NCBI GenBank assembly: GCA_021372945.1
Contig: JAJFTK010000117.1
Coordinates: 23,217-87,216, forward strand
Length of the DNA stretch: 64,000 nucleotides
Direction: 5' to 3'
Origin: Planctomycetaceae bacterium
GTDB lineage: Bacteria > Planctomycetota > Phycisphaerae > Sedimentisphaerales > Anaerohalosphaeraceae
Shown: positions 17,532 through 25,838 of the stretch, piece after piece
Position numbering within the stretch: the first letter of the stretch is position 1
How the letters are laid out: the number at the start of each line of letters is the position of its first letter
Translations under genes and position numbers: made by a program
The notes under the pieces: model-generated
The model's input: only the letters and a program-made list of their open reading frames with translations
What the model was told of the DNA's origin: nothing
Database searches by the model: none

Positions 17532-18290
17532 TTATCCGAATTTTCCGGTCAGGTAATCATCTGTTCGCTTATCGGACGGGTTGGTATATAGAACCTGCGT
17601 GTTATCGACTTCAACCAACTCTCCCATCAGGAAGAAAGCGGTGCGATGGCTGACCCTTGCCGCCTGCTTGGTATTATTGGTCACCAGGATCTGCGTATAT
17701 TGCTGCGAAAGCTGCTGCATGGCATCCTCGACGCGGGCCGTCGAGATCGGGTCCAGGCCGGAGCAGGGCTCATCATAGAGGATCACATCCGGCTCAACGG
17801 CCAGCGTCCGCGCGATGCAGAGCCGCTGCTGCTGTCCGCCGGAAAGCTTTGTCGCAGAGGTTTGCAGACGATCTTTGACTTCATCCCACAAATATGCTTT
17901 TTGCAGAGATTCCATAACCAGCGCGTCGATACGCTGCCCGTCTTTGACCCCGTGCACCCTGGGGCCATAGGCCACGTTTTCATAGATCGTGATCGGCAAT
18001 ACCTGGGGCATAGCGAAAATGATCCCGATCTTGCGGCGGAGAACCGAGTCTGGGATCTGCGTGGCGTCTTGGCCTTCGAAGCGGATGACGCCCTGCTGAC
18101 GGTAATTGATGTTGAGCGAATTAAGGCGGTTCAACGCCCGAAGAAACGTCGTTTTGCCGCTGTTGGCGGGGCCAATGATCCCCAGGATCTCATTGCGATA
18201 GATCTCCAGATTGATATTGCGCAACACCTGCAATTCATCATAAAAGCAGTTCAGGTCAAGCGTTTTGATGATGGCGTCTTGTTCTACCAC
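17532..18290 (-). CDS. pstB: Phosphate ABC transporter ATPase PstB, first copy (Q-loop and switch His lost)
   Basis: 252 residues. Walker A GPANSGKT (K46), signature LSGGQ (149-153) and Walker B VILYDEP (D173, E174) are intact. The Q-loop, normally VFQKP, reads IFAMP with Ala at 93. The switch region, normally VTHN, reads VTNN with Asn at 205; the DNA there is ACC AAT AAT. Such changes usually abolish or slow ATP hydrolysis at the site built on this subunit. It overlaps pstA by 7 bases. The family role is powering phosphate import with PstC/PstA. Confidence 0.93.
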   Translation of the reverse strand: MVEQDAIIKTLDLNCFYDELQVLRNINLEIYRNEILGIIGPANSGKTTFLRALNRLNSLNINYRQQGVIRFEGQDATQIPDSVLRRKIGIIFAMPQVLPITIYENVAYGPRVHGVKDGQRIDALVMESLQKAYLWDEVKDRLQTSATKLSGGQQQRLCIARTLAVEPDVILYDEPCSGLDPISTARVEDAMQQLSQQYTQILVTNNTKQAARVSHRTAFFLMGELVEVDNTQVLYTNPSDKRTDDYLTGKFG

Positions 18291-19132
18291 TGTTTTTTCT
18301 TTCTAAAATGCGCACGCAGGACAATGCTGACCACGTTCATCAGACAGACCAGGGCAATCAGTACCAGGCCGGTTCCAAAACTGAATTTCTCGGGCACGTT
18401 GGGCACCTGCGTCGAGATGACGTAAAGATGATACGGCAGCGCCATGACCTGGTCGAACACAGAACGCGGCAGATGCGGCAGATAAAAGGCCGCGACGGTA
18501 AAGAGAATGGGTGCGGTTTCGCCGGCGGCCCGGCTGAGACTGAGCACCGTGCCGGTCAGGATGCCGGGAATGGCATAAGGCAGAACGCAATAACGGATCG
18601 TTTGCCAGCGCGTCGCGCCGAGCGAAAGACTGATCTCGCGATAGGACATCGGCACGGCCTCAAGCGCTTCTTTCGTGGAGGTAATGATTACCGGCAGGCT
18701 CATGATGGCCAGCGTAAGGGACCCTGCCAGGATCGAGGCGCCAAAATGCAGGAACACAACAAATACGGTAAATCCGAACAAACCATAAACGATCGAAGGA
18801 ATTCCGGACAGATTCACGACGGACAGCTTGATCATGCGGGTGAATAGATTGTCACGGGCATATTCGACCAGGTAGATGGCTGACAAGATGCCCAGTGGCA
18901 GCGAAAAAGCCATCGTTCCGATCACCAGCAGGATCGTGCCGACCAGAGCGGGAAAGATGCCGCCTTCCTTCATGCCATTTCGCGGGTTCTGCGTGAGAAA
19001 CTCCCAACTCATGGCTCCCCAGCCGCGGCTAATGACATAGTAGAGGATAAGCAGAATGGGCAAAATGACCAGCAGCGTGACAAACCCGAGAACGGTAAAG
19101 GCGATCTTTTCGCGCAACTTGGCGCCGTTCAT
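18284..19132 (-). CDS. pstA: Phosphate ABC transporter permease PstA
   Basis: 282 residues from ATG 19132, which overlaps the pstC stop in an ATGA and is preceded by AGGAGGACACGC. About six membrane helices; the coupling-helix EAA-type loop is EALEAVPMSYREISLSLGATRWQ. An upstream extension of the frame is Arg/His-rich and is the shadow of pstC. PstA and PstC form the inner-membrane channel for phosphate. Confidence 0.93.
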   Translation of the reverse strand: MNGAKLREKIAFTVLGFVTLLVILPILLILYYVISRGWGAMSWEFLTQNPRNGMKEGGIFPALVGTILLVIGTMAFSLPLGILSAIYLVEYARDNLFTRMIKLSVVNLSGIPSIVYGLFGFTVFVVFLHFGASILAGSLTLAIMSLPVIITSTKEALEAVPMSYREISLSLGATRWQTIRYCVLPYAIPGILTGTVLSLSRAAGETAPILFTVAAFYLPHLPRSVFDQVMALPYHLYVISTQVPNVPEKFSFGTGLVLIALVCLMNVVSIVLRAHFRKKKQW

Positions 19133-19998
19133 CTGCGTGTCCTCCTGAGAAAGCGCTCGGCGGTGAAATTCAGAATAAAGGTAATGATAAACAGAACCAG
19201 ACCGACGGCAAACAAGGCGTAATAATGATCCGAGCCGCTGACCGCTTCGCCCATCTCGCCGGCAATCGTGGCGGTGAGTGTTCGCAGCGGCTGCAGAAGC
19301 GATGTGGGAATCACCGGGGCATTGCCCGTAACCATCATGACGACCATGGTCTCGCCGATGACCCGGCCGATGCCGAGCATGATAGCGGCCATGATGCCCG
19401 ACGATGCCGCCGGAAGCACGATCCGCCAAAGGGCCTGCCACTTGGTGGCGCCCAAACCGTAAGCGGCTTCTTTATACATGCGCGGCACGCTCGCCAGGGC
19501 ATCCTCGGAAATGGTGATAATGGTCGGCAGGGCCATGAATGCCAGCAGGAATACGCCCGTCAGCCCGCACATTCCGGTGCGGAGATGAAATAGATTCTTG
19601 ACAAAAGGTCCAAGCCATACGATGCCGATGAAGCCGAGCACTACGCTGGGAATGGACGCGAGCACTTCGATCAGCGATTTCAGGATCGTTTTGAGAAAGC
19701 CGGGAGCGATCTCAGCGATATAGAGGGCGGCGGCCACGCCGATCGGCACACAGATGGCGATGGCTCCCGCGGTCACCATGAATGAGCCCATGACCAAAGG
19801 AACGATGCCGAACGAGGGAGGTTCTGAAATAGGCAGCCATTTTGTTCCCGCGATAAAGTCAAAGAACGGATACACACGAAACAAAGAAAGCGAATCCTTA
19901 AGCAGAAACAAAAAGATCAGGAAAACAAATGCGATCAGCAGGAATCCGCTGAGGCGAATTGCCGCTTCGATAACCGTTTCCGTCCACTTTCTATTCAC
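19129..19998 (-). CDS. pstC: Phosphate ABC transporter permease PstC
   Basis: 289 residues with an N-terminal membrane helix (LLIAFVFLIFLFLLK), then a typical binding-protein-dependent permease core. The cytoplasmic loop is EDALASVPRMYKEAAYGLGATKWQ. It overlaps pstS by 8 bases and pstA by 4, a tightly coupled operon. Confidence 0.93.
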   Translation of the reverse strand: MNRKWTETVIEAAIRLSGFLLIAFVFLIFLFLLKDSLSLFRVYPFFDFIAGTKWLPISEPPSFGIVPLVMGSFMVTAGAIAICVPIGVAAALYIAEIAPGFLKTILKSLIEVLASIPSVVLGFIGIVWLGPFVKNLFHLRTGMCGLTGVFLLAFMALPTIITISEDALASVPRMYKEAAYGLGATKWQALWRIVLPAASSGIMAAIMLGIGRVIGETMVVMMVTGNAPVIPTSLLQPLRTLTATIAGEMGEAVSGSDHYYALFAVGLVLFIITFILNFTAERFLRRTRR

Positions 19999-20860
19999 TT
20001 AAGGCCTCCCGCGGAACAAACCCGGTTTCGGCAAACTGCCGCTGGCCTTCAGGGCTCAGCGTGAAATCGACGAACTGCTTAACAATCCCGACCGGGTCGC
20101 CATTGGTATAAAAATACAGCGGACGCGAGAGCGGATATTGTTTGCTCAGGACATTCTTTATGTCAGGCGCATAAAAATGAACGCCATCGCTGCCGACCTT
20201 TAGCGTTTTGGCGCGGTCGGAGATATACCCCATTCCAAAGTAACCGATGGCGGCTTGATTATTGGCGACTTCCTCAACGATCGTCTGCGAGGAGGTCAGC
20301 AGCAGCGCATCCGGCGAGAATTCGGCGGTGCTGTCGCGTTTGCCTTCGCGGATGACTTCTTCCTTGAAATAGATGTGCGTGCCGGAACTGACTTCCCGTG
20401 ACAAGAGGACGATCGGCAGATCGGGACCTCCGAATTCCTTCCAGTTGCCCGCCTGCCCCGTGAAGATTCGGTTCAGATCCTTCATGGTAAGCTGTTCGAC
20501 GGGGTTTTTCAAATTGACGATCACCGCGATCCCGTCGTAGGCAACAACGATCTCTACGGGATTACCCCCCCGCTTGCGGGCCATTTCGATTTCCTTGGGT
20601 TTCATTTCGCGCGAAGCCGTCGCAATATCGCAAGTCTCATTGATCAACGAGGCGATCCCGACGCCGCTGCCGCCGCCCGTGATTGCGACGAAGATGTCCT
20701 GATACTGCTGCATGAATTTTTCGCTGAGCAACTGGGCGGCGTTGACCATCGTATCCGAGCCCTTGATCTGGATGTATCTGCGGTCGGCGGAGCGTTTGCA
20801 GCCATCAAAAAAATAAAACGTCGCGAGAAAACAAAGAAGATAAAGCGTTCTTTTTTTCAT
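19991..20860 (-). CDS. pstS: Phosphate-binding lipoprotein PstS
   Basis: 289 residues. The signal peptide ends in a lipobox-like YFFDGC, so the protein is probably lipid-anchored at the periplasmic face. The PstS core is clear: IKGSDTMVN (phosphate-binding Ser/Asp), GGGSGVGI, IATASREMK, and the SREVSSGTHIYF segment. It captures phosphate for PstCAB. It is the first gene of the phosphate operon and has its own promoter and a palindrome upstream. Confidence 0.93.
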   Translation of the reverse strand: MKKRTLYLLCFLATFYFFDGCKRSADRRYIQIKGSDTMVNAAQLLSEKFMQQYQDIFVAITGGGSGVGIASLINETCDIATASREMKPKEIEMARKRGGNPVEIVVAYDGIAVIVNLKNPVEQLTMKDLNRIFTGQAGNWKEFGGPDLPIVLLSREVSSGTHIYFKEEVIREGKRDSTAEFSPDALLLTSSQTIVEEVANNQAAIGYFGMGYISDRAKTLKVGSDGVHFYAPDIKNVLSKQYPLSRPLYFYTNGDPVGIVKQFVDFTLSPEGQRQFAETGFVPREALSE

Positions 20861-20930
20861 ATAAAAATCCCCTTATAGCATCATCCAGGCAGCATAAATA
20901 TCAGGATAAAACGAACCTTAAGATGAGGGT

Positions 20931-20954
20931 TTTACGTAGTTCTGAATACGTAAA
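20931..20954. promoter_or_regulatory. 24-base perfect inverted repeat in the pstS leader
   Basis: TTTACGTA (20931-20938), an eight-base spacer, TACGTAAA (20947-20954). It lies between the predicted promoter and the pstS start, where a bound dimer would block transcription. It does not resemble the direct repeats of an E. coli Pho box. An operator for a regulator of phosphate uptake is inference. Confidence 0.45.
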
Positions 20955-20965
20955 GGATTGAAGGG

Positions 20966-20994
20966 AGTTAAACCACCTGAAGTGCTATTGTCAA
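20966..20994 (-). promoter_or_regulatory. Predicted sigma-70-type promoter of the pst operon
   Basis: On the minus strand TTGACA (20994-20989), a 17-base spacer and TTAACT (20971-20966). The -35 is perfect and the -10 is weak, as expected for an activated promoter. The start point would be near 20959, about 100 bases before pstS. Confidence 0.45.
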
Positions 20995-21056
20995 GCACAA
21001 AAAAAAATTAACCAGATCCGCTGCGAATCACCACGTCGGGCCGTTCTGCAAATCCC

Positions 21057-22181
21057 TTAATTACGTTCTGTTGCCAATTTTTTCAGGATGTCCAGACCTT
21101 GTTCGATCTTTTGATCCGTGGTCGCATAGCTGATCCTAAAGTGCGTATCCCGTTCGCTGAAGACGTTGCCTGGAATCACAAGCAGATTGTTAGCAATTGC
21201 TTTCTTTACAAACTCGCTTGCATTCGGATAATGCGACGGGATCTTGGGAAAGATATAAAAGGCCCCTTCCGGCTTGACGACTTCGTAGTGTTTGGCAAGA
21301 CCTTCAACCATGCGGTCTCGCTTGGCCCGATAGTGAGCGATATATGCATCCATGTTATAATCCAGCGCAGTCACCAGGGACATCTGGAAGGGAGACGGGG
21401 CACAGACAAACGTGTACTGCTGGATCATCAGCATTTTTTCCATCAACGGAGCCAGACTAGAATGGCAGACGGCGTATCCCAAACGCCATCCTGTCATGGC
21501 GTAGGTCTTACTGAACCCTTTGAGCACCAGGACCTTGTCATACTGTGATGCCGCGCTGGCATTTGGGCCGGCGTAGGCGAAATCCTCGTAGATCTCGTCG
21601 CTTACGATAAGCAGATTGTGCTTTTTGGCAATTTCAACGACCTGCTTGATCTGATCAGCGGAATTGACGACACCCGTTGGATTCGTGGGGGAATTGAGAA
21701 CGATCACCTTGGTCCTGGCCGTCACGGCATCAGCGATCTTGTCCGCCGGCAGCTTGAAATCCGGGTAGGTGTCAACGAAAACGCATTTGCCGCCGAGCAT
21801 ATTGACCAGATGCTTGTACATCACAAAATACGGTTCGGGAATGATCACCTCATCGCCGGGATTGATCAGGGCCATGAACGCCAGCAGTAAACCGCCCGTG
21901 ACCCCGCTGGTAAGCATCGCGGGGGCATTCTGCCAACCGTACCGGGCCTGCATCCTTTCGTTGAGTCGGGCCAGGACCTGCGCATCGCCGGCCGTCTGCG
22001 AGTAACGATTGTTACCGCGACGAATCGCCTCGATCGCCGCTTCTTTAATAGCATCCGGAACGTCAAAGTCCGGCTGCCCGATCGAAAAATTCACGGGATC
22101 CTTCAATTGGGCGGCAAGCGCAAAGACCTTGCGGATGCCGCTGGCATCAATCAAACGGGTACGGTCGGCAAGATAATCCAT
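21057..22181 (-). CDS. Class I/II PLP-dependent aminotransferase (aspartate aminotransferase-like)
   Basis: 374 residues from ATG 22181, preceded by GTGGGGAATTG; upstream in-frame codons are Cys-rich and not typical. The fold-type I signatures are present: NFSIGQPDFDVP near the N-terminus, LNSPTNPTG, SDEIYEDFAY with the PLP-binding Asp and Tyr, VLKGFSKTYAMTGWRLGY with the Schiff-base Lys, and the C-terminal Arg in THFRISYAT. Members transfer amino groups between aspartate, aromatic or other amino acids and 2-oxoglutarate; the exact substrate is not readable. Confidence 0.88.
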   Translation of the reverse strand: MDYLADRTRLIDASGIRKVFALAAQLKDPVNFSIGQPDFDVPDAIKEAAIEAIRRGNNRYSQTAGDAQVLARLNERMQARYGWQNAPAMLTSGVTGGLLLAFMALINPGDEVIIPEPYFVMYKHLVNMLGGKCVFVDTYPDFKLPADKIADAVTARTKVIVLNSPTNPTGVVNSADQIKQVVEIAKKHNLLIVSDEIYEDFAYAGPNASAASQYDKVLVLKGFSKTYAMTGWRLGYAVCHSSLAPLMEKMLMIQQYTFVCAPSPFQMSLVTALDYNMDAYIAHYRAKRDRMVEGLAKHYEVVKPEGAFYIFPKIPSHYPNASEFVKKAIANNLLVIPGNVFSERDTHFRISYATTDQKIEQGLDILKKLATERN

Positions 22182-22263
22182 ATTCAATTCCCCACAGATC
22201 GGCGCATAGGAATTGCCGCTTGTACAGCAGACTGTACACAGCGGCAACGCGGATATGCACTTA

Positions 22264-22425
22264 TTACTTCGGCTTGCGATGACTGACTTTCGGCAGCCCC
22301 GTTACCTTGTTTCCTTCTTCCCAGCGTTCTTCTTCGCTGAGGACCTTGACGCGTTCTTCTCTGGATAAAACATTGCGGTGCCGCTTTAGGGCGCCTTTTA
22401 CTTTTAGCGAACGATCAACTGACAT
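22264..22425 (-). CDS. 53-residue small basic protein of the PVC-group family (TIGR04137-like)
   Basis: The product starts MSVDRSLKVKGALKRHRNVL, continues with a Glu/Arg block (REERVKVLSEEERWEEG) and ends GLPKVSHRKPK. This matches the small basic protein described in Planctomycetes, Verrucomicrobia and Chlamydiae, of unknown function and possibly ribosome-associated. GAGAGG lies six bases before the ATG. It sits between the aminotransferase and a membrane protein gene on the same strand. The family call is from memory of its conserved pattern. Confidence 0.8.
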   Translation of the reverse strand: MSVDRSLKVKGALKRHRNVLSREERVKVLSEEERWEEGNKVTGLPKVSHRKPK

Positions 22426-22449
22426 ACAAAACCTCTCTTAACTTAGATT

Positions 22450-23238
22450 CTACTTCAACAATCCGTAACAATCCTGAAACGGTTTTAATCCAAATTTCGT
22501 GTCGCCTGTCTCCTTGGCGTACGCCAGTCCGAGCGTGCGGATCTTGCGCACCAGTTCATACCCGGGCGTTCCCTCGCTCTCGGGATTTACGTTAAAGCCC
22601 TGCGATGTTACCAGCAGTGCGTAGCCATTGCGAACAATAATGTCGGTCGGAACCTCTTTTTTCTTAAAGAAATCCCGCAGCACCAGCAGTTCATCCTTGC
22701 GCGACTCCTGTATGCCCTGGATCACGATCACGTTGTTTCCGTCACCAGGGTCCGCCTGGGCCGCAAGCGATTTGCTTTGAGACCGCACTGGCTCTTTCGG
22801 GGCCTCAGGCTTAATGGGCCTGGGCTCCTGGATCTGCACGGCGATGGACGTCGGAGTCTGGCGTTTCAGGTCCGGCACGGTTGGCTGAGATTTCGTTGCC
22901 GCCGCCGAGGCGACGTTTTCATCTGTTTGCCCGCCGCCATAATAAAGGGCGCCAATCCACACCCCAAGTCCCAATACCACAACCTGAGCGGCCACTGCGA
23001 TTATAATTAACAAGGTTTTTGCGGACAAACCGGAGCCCGTACCGCTACTGACCTCTTCATCTGCCGTTTGTTTCGACTGCGCCGTATTCTGGGAGGCCGC
23101 ATACAAACCACTTTGCGTCAAATGATTAAAACGCTTTCGATCGGACCTCATCTGACCGGTCTTGAGACCCTCTGCGATACGCACTTGTCCCTGTCGGATC
23201 GCTTCGTACAATGCCTTTTGGTTTTGTTTTCGGGCCAT
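22450..23238 (-). CDS. Conserved single-pass membrane protein of unknown function
   Basis: 262 residues, not assigned to a named family. Residues 1-70 are polar and basic (KALYEAIRQGQVRIAEGLKTG), residues about 77-100 form one membrane helix (LLIIIAVAAQVVVLGLGVWIGAL), residues about 105-165 are a Pro/Gln/Ala-rich linker, and the last 90 residues form a small alpha/beta domain starting NNVIVIQGI and ending with QDCYGLLK. The topology (cytoplasmic N-terminus, periplasmic or cytoplasmic small domain) recalls SPOR-type proteins, but there is no clear SPOR motif. Same strand as the small basic protein, 24 bases apart. Confidence 0.6.
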   Translation of the reverse strand: MARKQNQKALYEAIRQGQVRIAEGLKTGQMRSDRKRFNHLTQSGLYAASQNTAQSKQTADEEVSSGTGSGLSAKTLLIIIAVAAQVVVLGLGVWIGALYYGGGQTDENVASAAATKSQPTVPDLKRQTPTSIAVQIQEPRPIKPEAPKEPVRSQSKSLAAQADPGDGNNVIVIQGIQESRKDELLVLRDFFKKKEVPTDIIVRNGYALLVTSQGFNVNPESEGTPGYELVRKIRTLGLAYAKETGDTKFGLKPFQDCYGLLK

Positions 23239-23607
23239 AATCTCATCCTTCGACTCAGAGAGAAATCTTCCCCACGCCCATCAGCGGCGACTTGCCGCCC
23301 GGCACATATCCCAATACTTGCAGAACGCATTAACATACACGCGGACAGCGGACTTTTCAACCGTAAACTTAACAAAAAACTGATTTTATGAGCGTCTTTT
23401 TGAGAATTAAATTCTTGACTTCGTCCGGTTTATCGACTATAGAATTGCCTTTTCCGGAATATTTTACTTTACGGTAGATTTGTATTTTGATATACGAATC
23501 GGGATGGAGTCATTGTAAAAAGACCCTTTCGGCCCCGGAAAGTCGGCAACCTTAAGGGAACGTATCTTTTTAATTCGATCAGAGATTTAACGGAGATGCA
23601 ATAAGTT
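23239..23607. other. Gap with the rpmF-fab operon promoter and a long leader
   Basis: The first 160 bases are the upstream region of the divergent membrane protein gene, with no clear feature. The second part holds a good plus-strand promoter (23415-23443) and then a leader of about 150 bases before rpmF. The leader contains GC-rich stretches such as CCTTTCGGCC near 23522 and could fold. A minimal ATG CAA TAA with GGAG just before it sits at 23596-23604, directly in front of rpmF. Confidence 0.4.
23415..23443 (+). promoter_or_regulatory. Sigma-70-type promoter of the rpmF-plsX-fab operon
   Basis: TTGACT (23415-23420), a 17-base spacer, TATAGA (23438-23443). Both boxes are close to consensus and spacing is ideal. 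The start would be near 23450. Confidence 0.6.
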
Positions 23608-23796
23608 ATGTTACCGGTAAAGAAAACCAGTAAATCCCGAACCCGTACGCGACGTAACCACAAGAAGCTCAGTTCTGTGAATTATTCGCTGTGCAAGAAA
23701 TGCGGAGCCGCCAAACTGCCGCATGCCGCATGCAGCCAATGCGGTTTTGTAAATGACAAGATAACGCTTAAGCTGGCCAAGGAGGCCGAAAGCTAA
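23608..23796 (+). CDS. rpmF: 50S ribosomal protein bL32
   Basis: 62 residues, MLPVKKTSKSRTRTRRNH, matching the conserved bL32 start (VPKKKTSKS), then a zinc-ribbon of the CxxC...CxxC type (CKKCG and CSQCG). It is part of the large ribosomal subunit. Its place in front of plsX-fabH-fabD-fabG-acpP is a widely conserved arrangement that ties ribosome and lipid synthesis. Confidence 0.95.
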   Translation: MLPVKKTSKSRTRTRRNHKKLSSVNYSLCKKCGAAKLPHAACSQCGFVNDKITLKLAKEAES

Positions 23797-23798
23797 AA

Positions 23799-24815
23799 AT
23801 GCGGATCGCTATTGACGCTATGGGCGGCGACCATGCTCCGGACGAGATCGTAGCCGGGGCGCTGGAGGCTAAGGATGTCCTCAAAAGCGACGACGAACTG
23901 ATTCTCATCGGAGATGAGGGAATCATCAAATCGTGCCTGGTCAGGCTAGGCGCGTCACCGGACACATTCCGGATCTTTCATGCGTCTGAAGTGATCGGGA
24001 TGAATGAATCCCCTGTTGAGGCGCTTCGGCACAAGCCGAAAAGCTCGATCGCTATTATGGCACGAGCAGCTTCTCACCGGCAGGTGGACGCGGTGCTTTC
24101 GGCCGGCAATACCGGGGCCTGCGTGGCGGGCTGCCAGCTTCGCATGCGTAATCTGGAAGGCGTGCAGCGGCCGGGCATCGCCATCGTGCTGCCAACCTTG
24201 GGCGGCCCGGTGACCATGTGCGACGTGGGCGCCAATATCGCGTGCAAGCCCATCCATCTATACCAGTACGCGGTCATGGCCAGTATTTATGCCGAAGCGA
24301 TGTTCGGAATCCAGCGCCCGCGGGTGGGCCTGATGAACATCGGCGAAGAGGAACGCAAGGGTACCGACCTGGTCAAGAAGACGCATGCCCTGCTGCTGAA
24401 CGACCCTAAGATTAACTTTGTCGGCAATCTTGAAGGACGCGATCTGTTCCAGGGCAAATGCGATGTGGTCATCTGCGAGGGATTCCTGGGCAATGTCGTT
24501 CTAAAGTTGACCGAAGGGCTGGTCGAGATGATCTTTACCGCGATCCGGCAGGAACTGACGACCCGCAGCAAACTCATGGCCTTGTGGTTCAAGTCCGTGA
24601 TGAAGAGTGTCTTTCGCAAGTACGATTATCATGAATACGGCGGCGCCATGCTGCTGGGGGTCAATGGACTTTCGATCATCTGCCATGGGTCCAGCAAGGC
24701 AAGAACCATCAAGAATGCCATATTCGCATGCAAGAAATTCGCTGATAAGCACATTAATGAGAAGATCGTAGAACGCCTGTCACAGATGGCGATGGTGGAT
24801 AGCAATGGTCAATAA
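23799..24815 (+). CDS. plsX: Phosphate acyltransferase PlsX
   Basis: 338 residues, the family length. Starts MRIAIDAMGGDHAPDEIV, the PlsX hallmark, with further motifs SAGNTGAC, LPTLGG and NIGEEERKGTDL. PlsX converts acyl-ACP and phosphate to acyl-phosphate, the donor for PlsY in phospholipid synthesis; peripheral membrane enzyme. Two bases after rpmF and overlapping fabH by 11 bases. Confidence 0.95.
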   Translation: MRIAIDAMGGDHAPDEIVAGALEAKDVLKSDDELILIGDEGIIKSCLVRLGASPDTFRIFHASEVIGMNESPVEALRHKPKSSIAIMARAASHRQVDAVLSAGNTGACVAGCQLRMRNLEGVQRPGIAIVLPTLGGPVTMCDVGANIACKPIHLYQYAVMASIYAEAMFGIQRPRVGLMNIGEEERKGTDLVKKTHALLLNDPKINFVGNLEGRDLFQGKCDVVICEGFLGNVVLKLTEGLVEMIFTAIRQELTTRSKLMALWFKSVMKSVFRKYDYHEYGGAMLLGVNGLSIICHGSSKARTIKNAIFACKKFADKHINEKIVERLSQMAMVDSNGQ

Positions 24816-25818
24816 TCCGACAATCGAGACGCCGAAGCGCCGCGCGGTAGTGGCGGGTACGGGGTCTTGTGTACCTGACAAGATATTAAGCAACCAGGAT
24901 CTTACGAAGATCGTGGAAACCTCGGATGAATGGATCACGACGCGGACGGGCATCAAGACGCGGCGGATCGCTCAACCCGGGCAGACCACGGCCACTCTTT
25001 CGGCGCAGGCGGCCCGCAATGCGCTTCAGGATGCGCAGATGCAGGCCGATGAGATCGAGATGATCGTGATCGGTACCGTCACGCCGGAAATGGTTTTTCC
25101 TTCGACCGCGTGCTTTGTGCAGGATATGATCGGTGCGCGAAACGCATGGGCATTCGATCTTTCGGCCGCGTGCAGCGGCTTTGTTTACGGGCTTTCGATC
25201 GCTCATCAATTTGTCAGTTCGGGACGGTACCACAACGCCCTGGTGATCGGCGCCGAAACGCTCAGCCGCATCACCAATTACCAGGATCGCGGAAGCTGCA
25301 TCCTGTTCGGCGACGGCGCCGGCGCGGTGATCCTTAAGGCCGCTAACGAGGGATCGCAGGGAATCATGTACAGTACATCCTTCAGCGACGGCCGCGGTTG
25401 GACCGCCCTCAATTGCCCAGCCTTCGGCTCGCGGAACCCGGTCAGTAAACCGCTGGCGGACCCGTCCATGGTGTATATGCAAATCAACGGACGCGAAGTG
25501 TATCATACCGCCGTTCGAAGGATCGTGGAACTGGTGAACGAATGTCTCGAAAAATGCGATCTGGGGGTAGAGGACATCGCGATGTTCATCCCGCACCAGA
25601 TGAACGCGCGCATTATCGAATCCGTCGGCAAGCGTCTGAACTTCACGGATGACCGTATCTTTATCAACATTGACAAATACGGCAACACGTCCGCCGCTTC
25701 GATCCCTATCGCCCTGGATGAGTGCCGCAAGAGCGGCAAAGTTCACAAAGGCGATATTATTCTTCTGGTGGCATTCGGCGGCGGACTGACGTGGGGCGCA
25801 AACGTCATTCAGTTATAA
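24805..25818 (+). CDS. fabH: 3-oxoacyl-ACP synthase III (FabH)
   Basis: 337 residues. The Cys-His-Asn triad is visible: Cys in SAACSGFVYG, His in IPHQMNAR and Asn in DKYGNTSAAS. It condenses acetyl-CoA with malonyl-ACP to begin fatty-acid synthesis. The overlap with plsX indicates translational coupling. Confidence 0.95.
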   Translation: MVNNPTIETPKRRAVVAGTGSCVPDKILSNQDLTKIVETSDEWITTRTGIKTRRIAQPGQTTATLSAQAARNALQDAQMQADEIEMIVIGTVTPEMVFPSTACFVQDMIGARNAWAFDLSAACSGFVYGLSIAHQFVSSGRYHNALVIGAETLSRITNYQDRGSCILFGDGAGAVILKAANEGSQGIMYSTSFSDGRGWTALNCPAFGSRNPVSKPLADPSMVYMQINGREVYHTAVRRIVELVNECLEKCDLGVEDIAMFIPHQMNARIIESVGKRLNFTDDRIFINIDKYGNTSAASIPIALDECRKSGKVHKGDIILLVAFGGGLTWGANVIQL

Positions 25819-25838
25819 CAGGGAAGGTTGAATTTGAA

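Noticed and set aside
18284-19441. Longer PstA start
   Set aside because: The extra 103 residues are the out-of-frame shadow of pstC; ATG 19132 overlaps the pstC stop.
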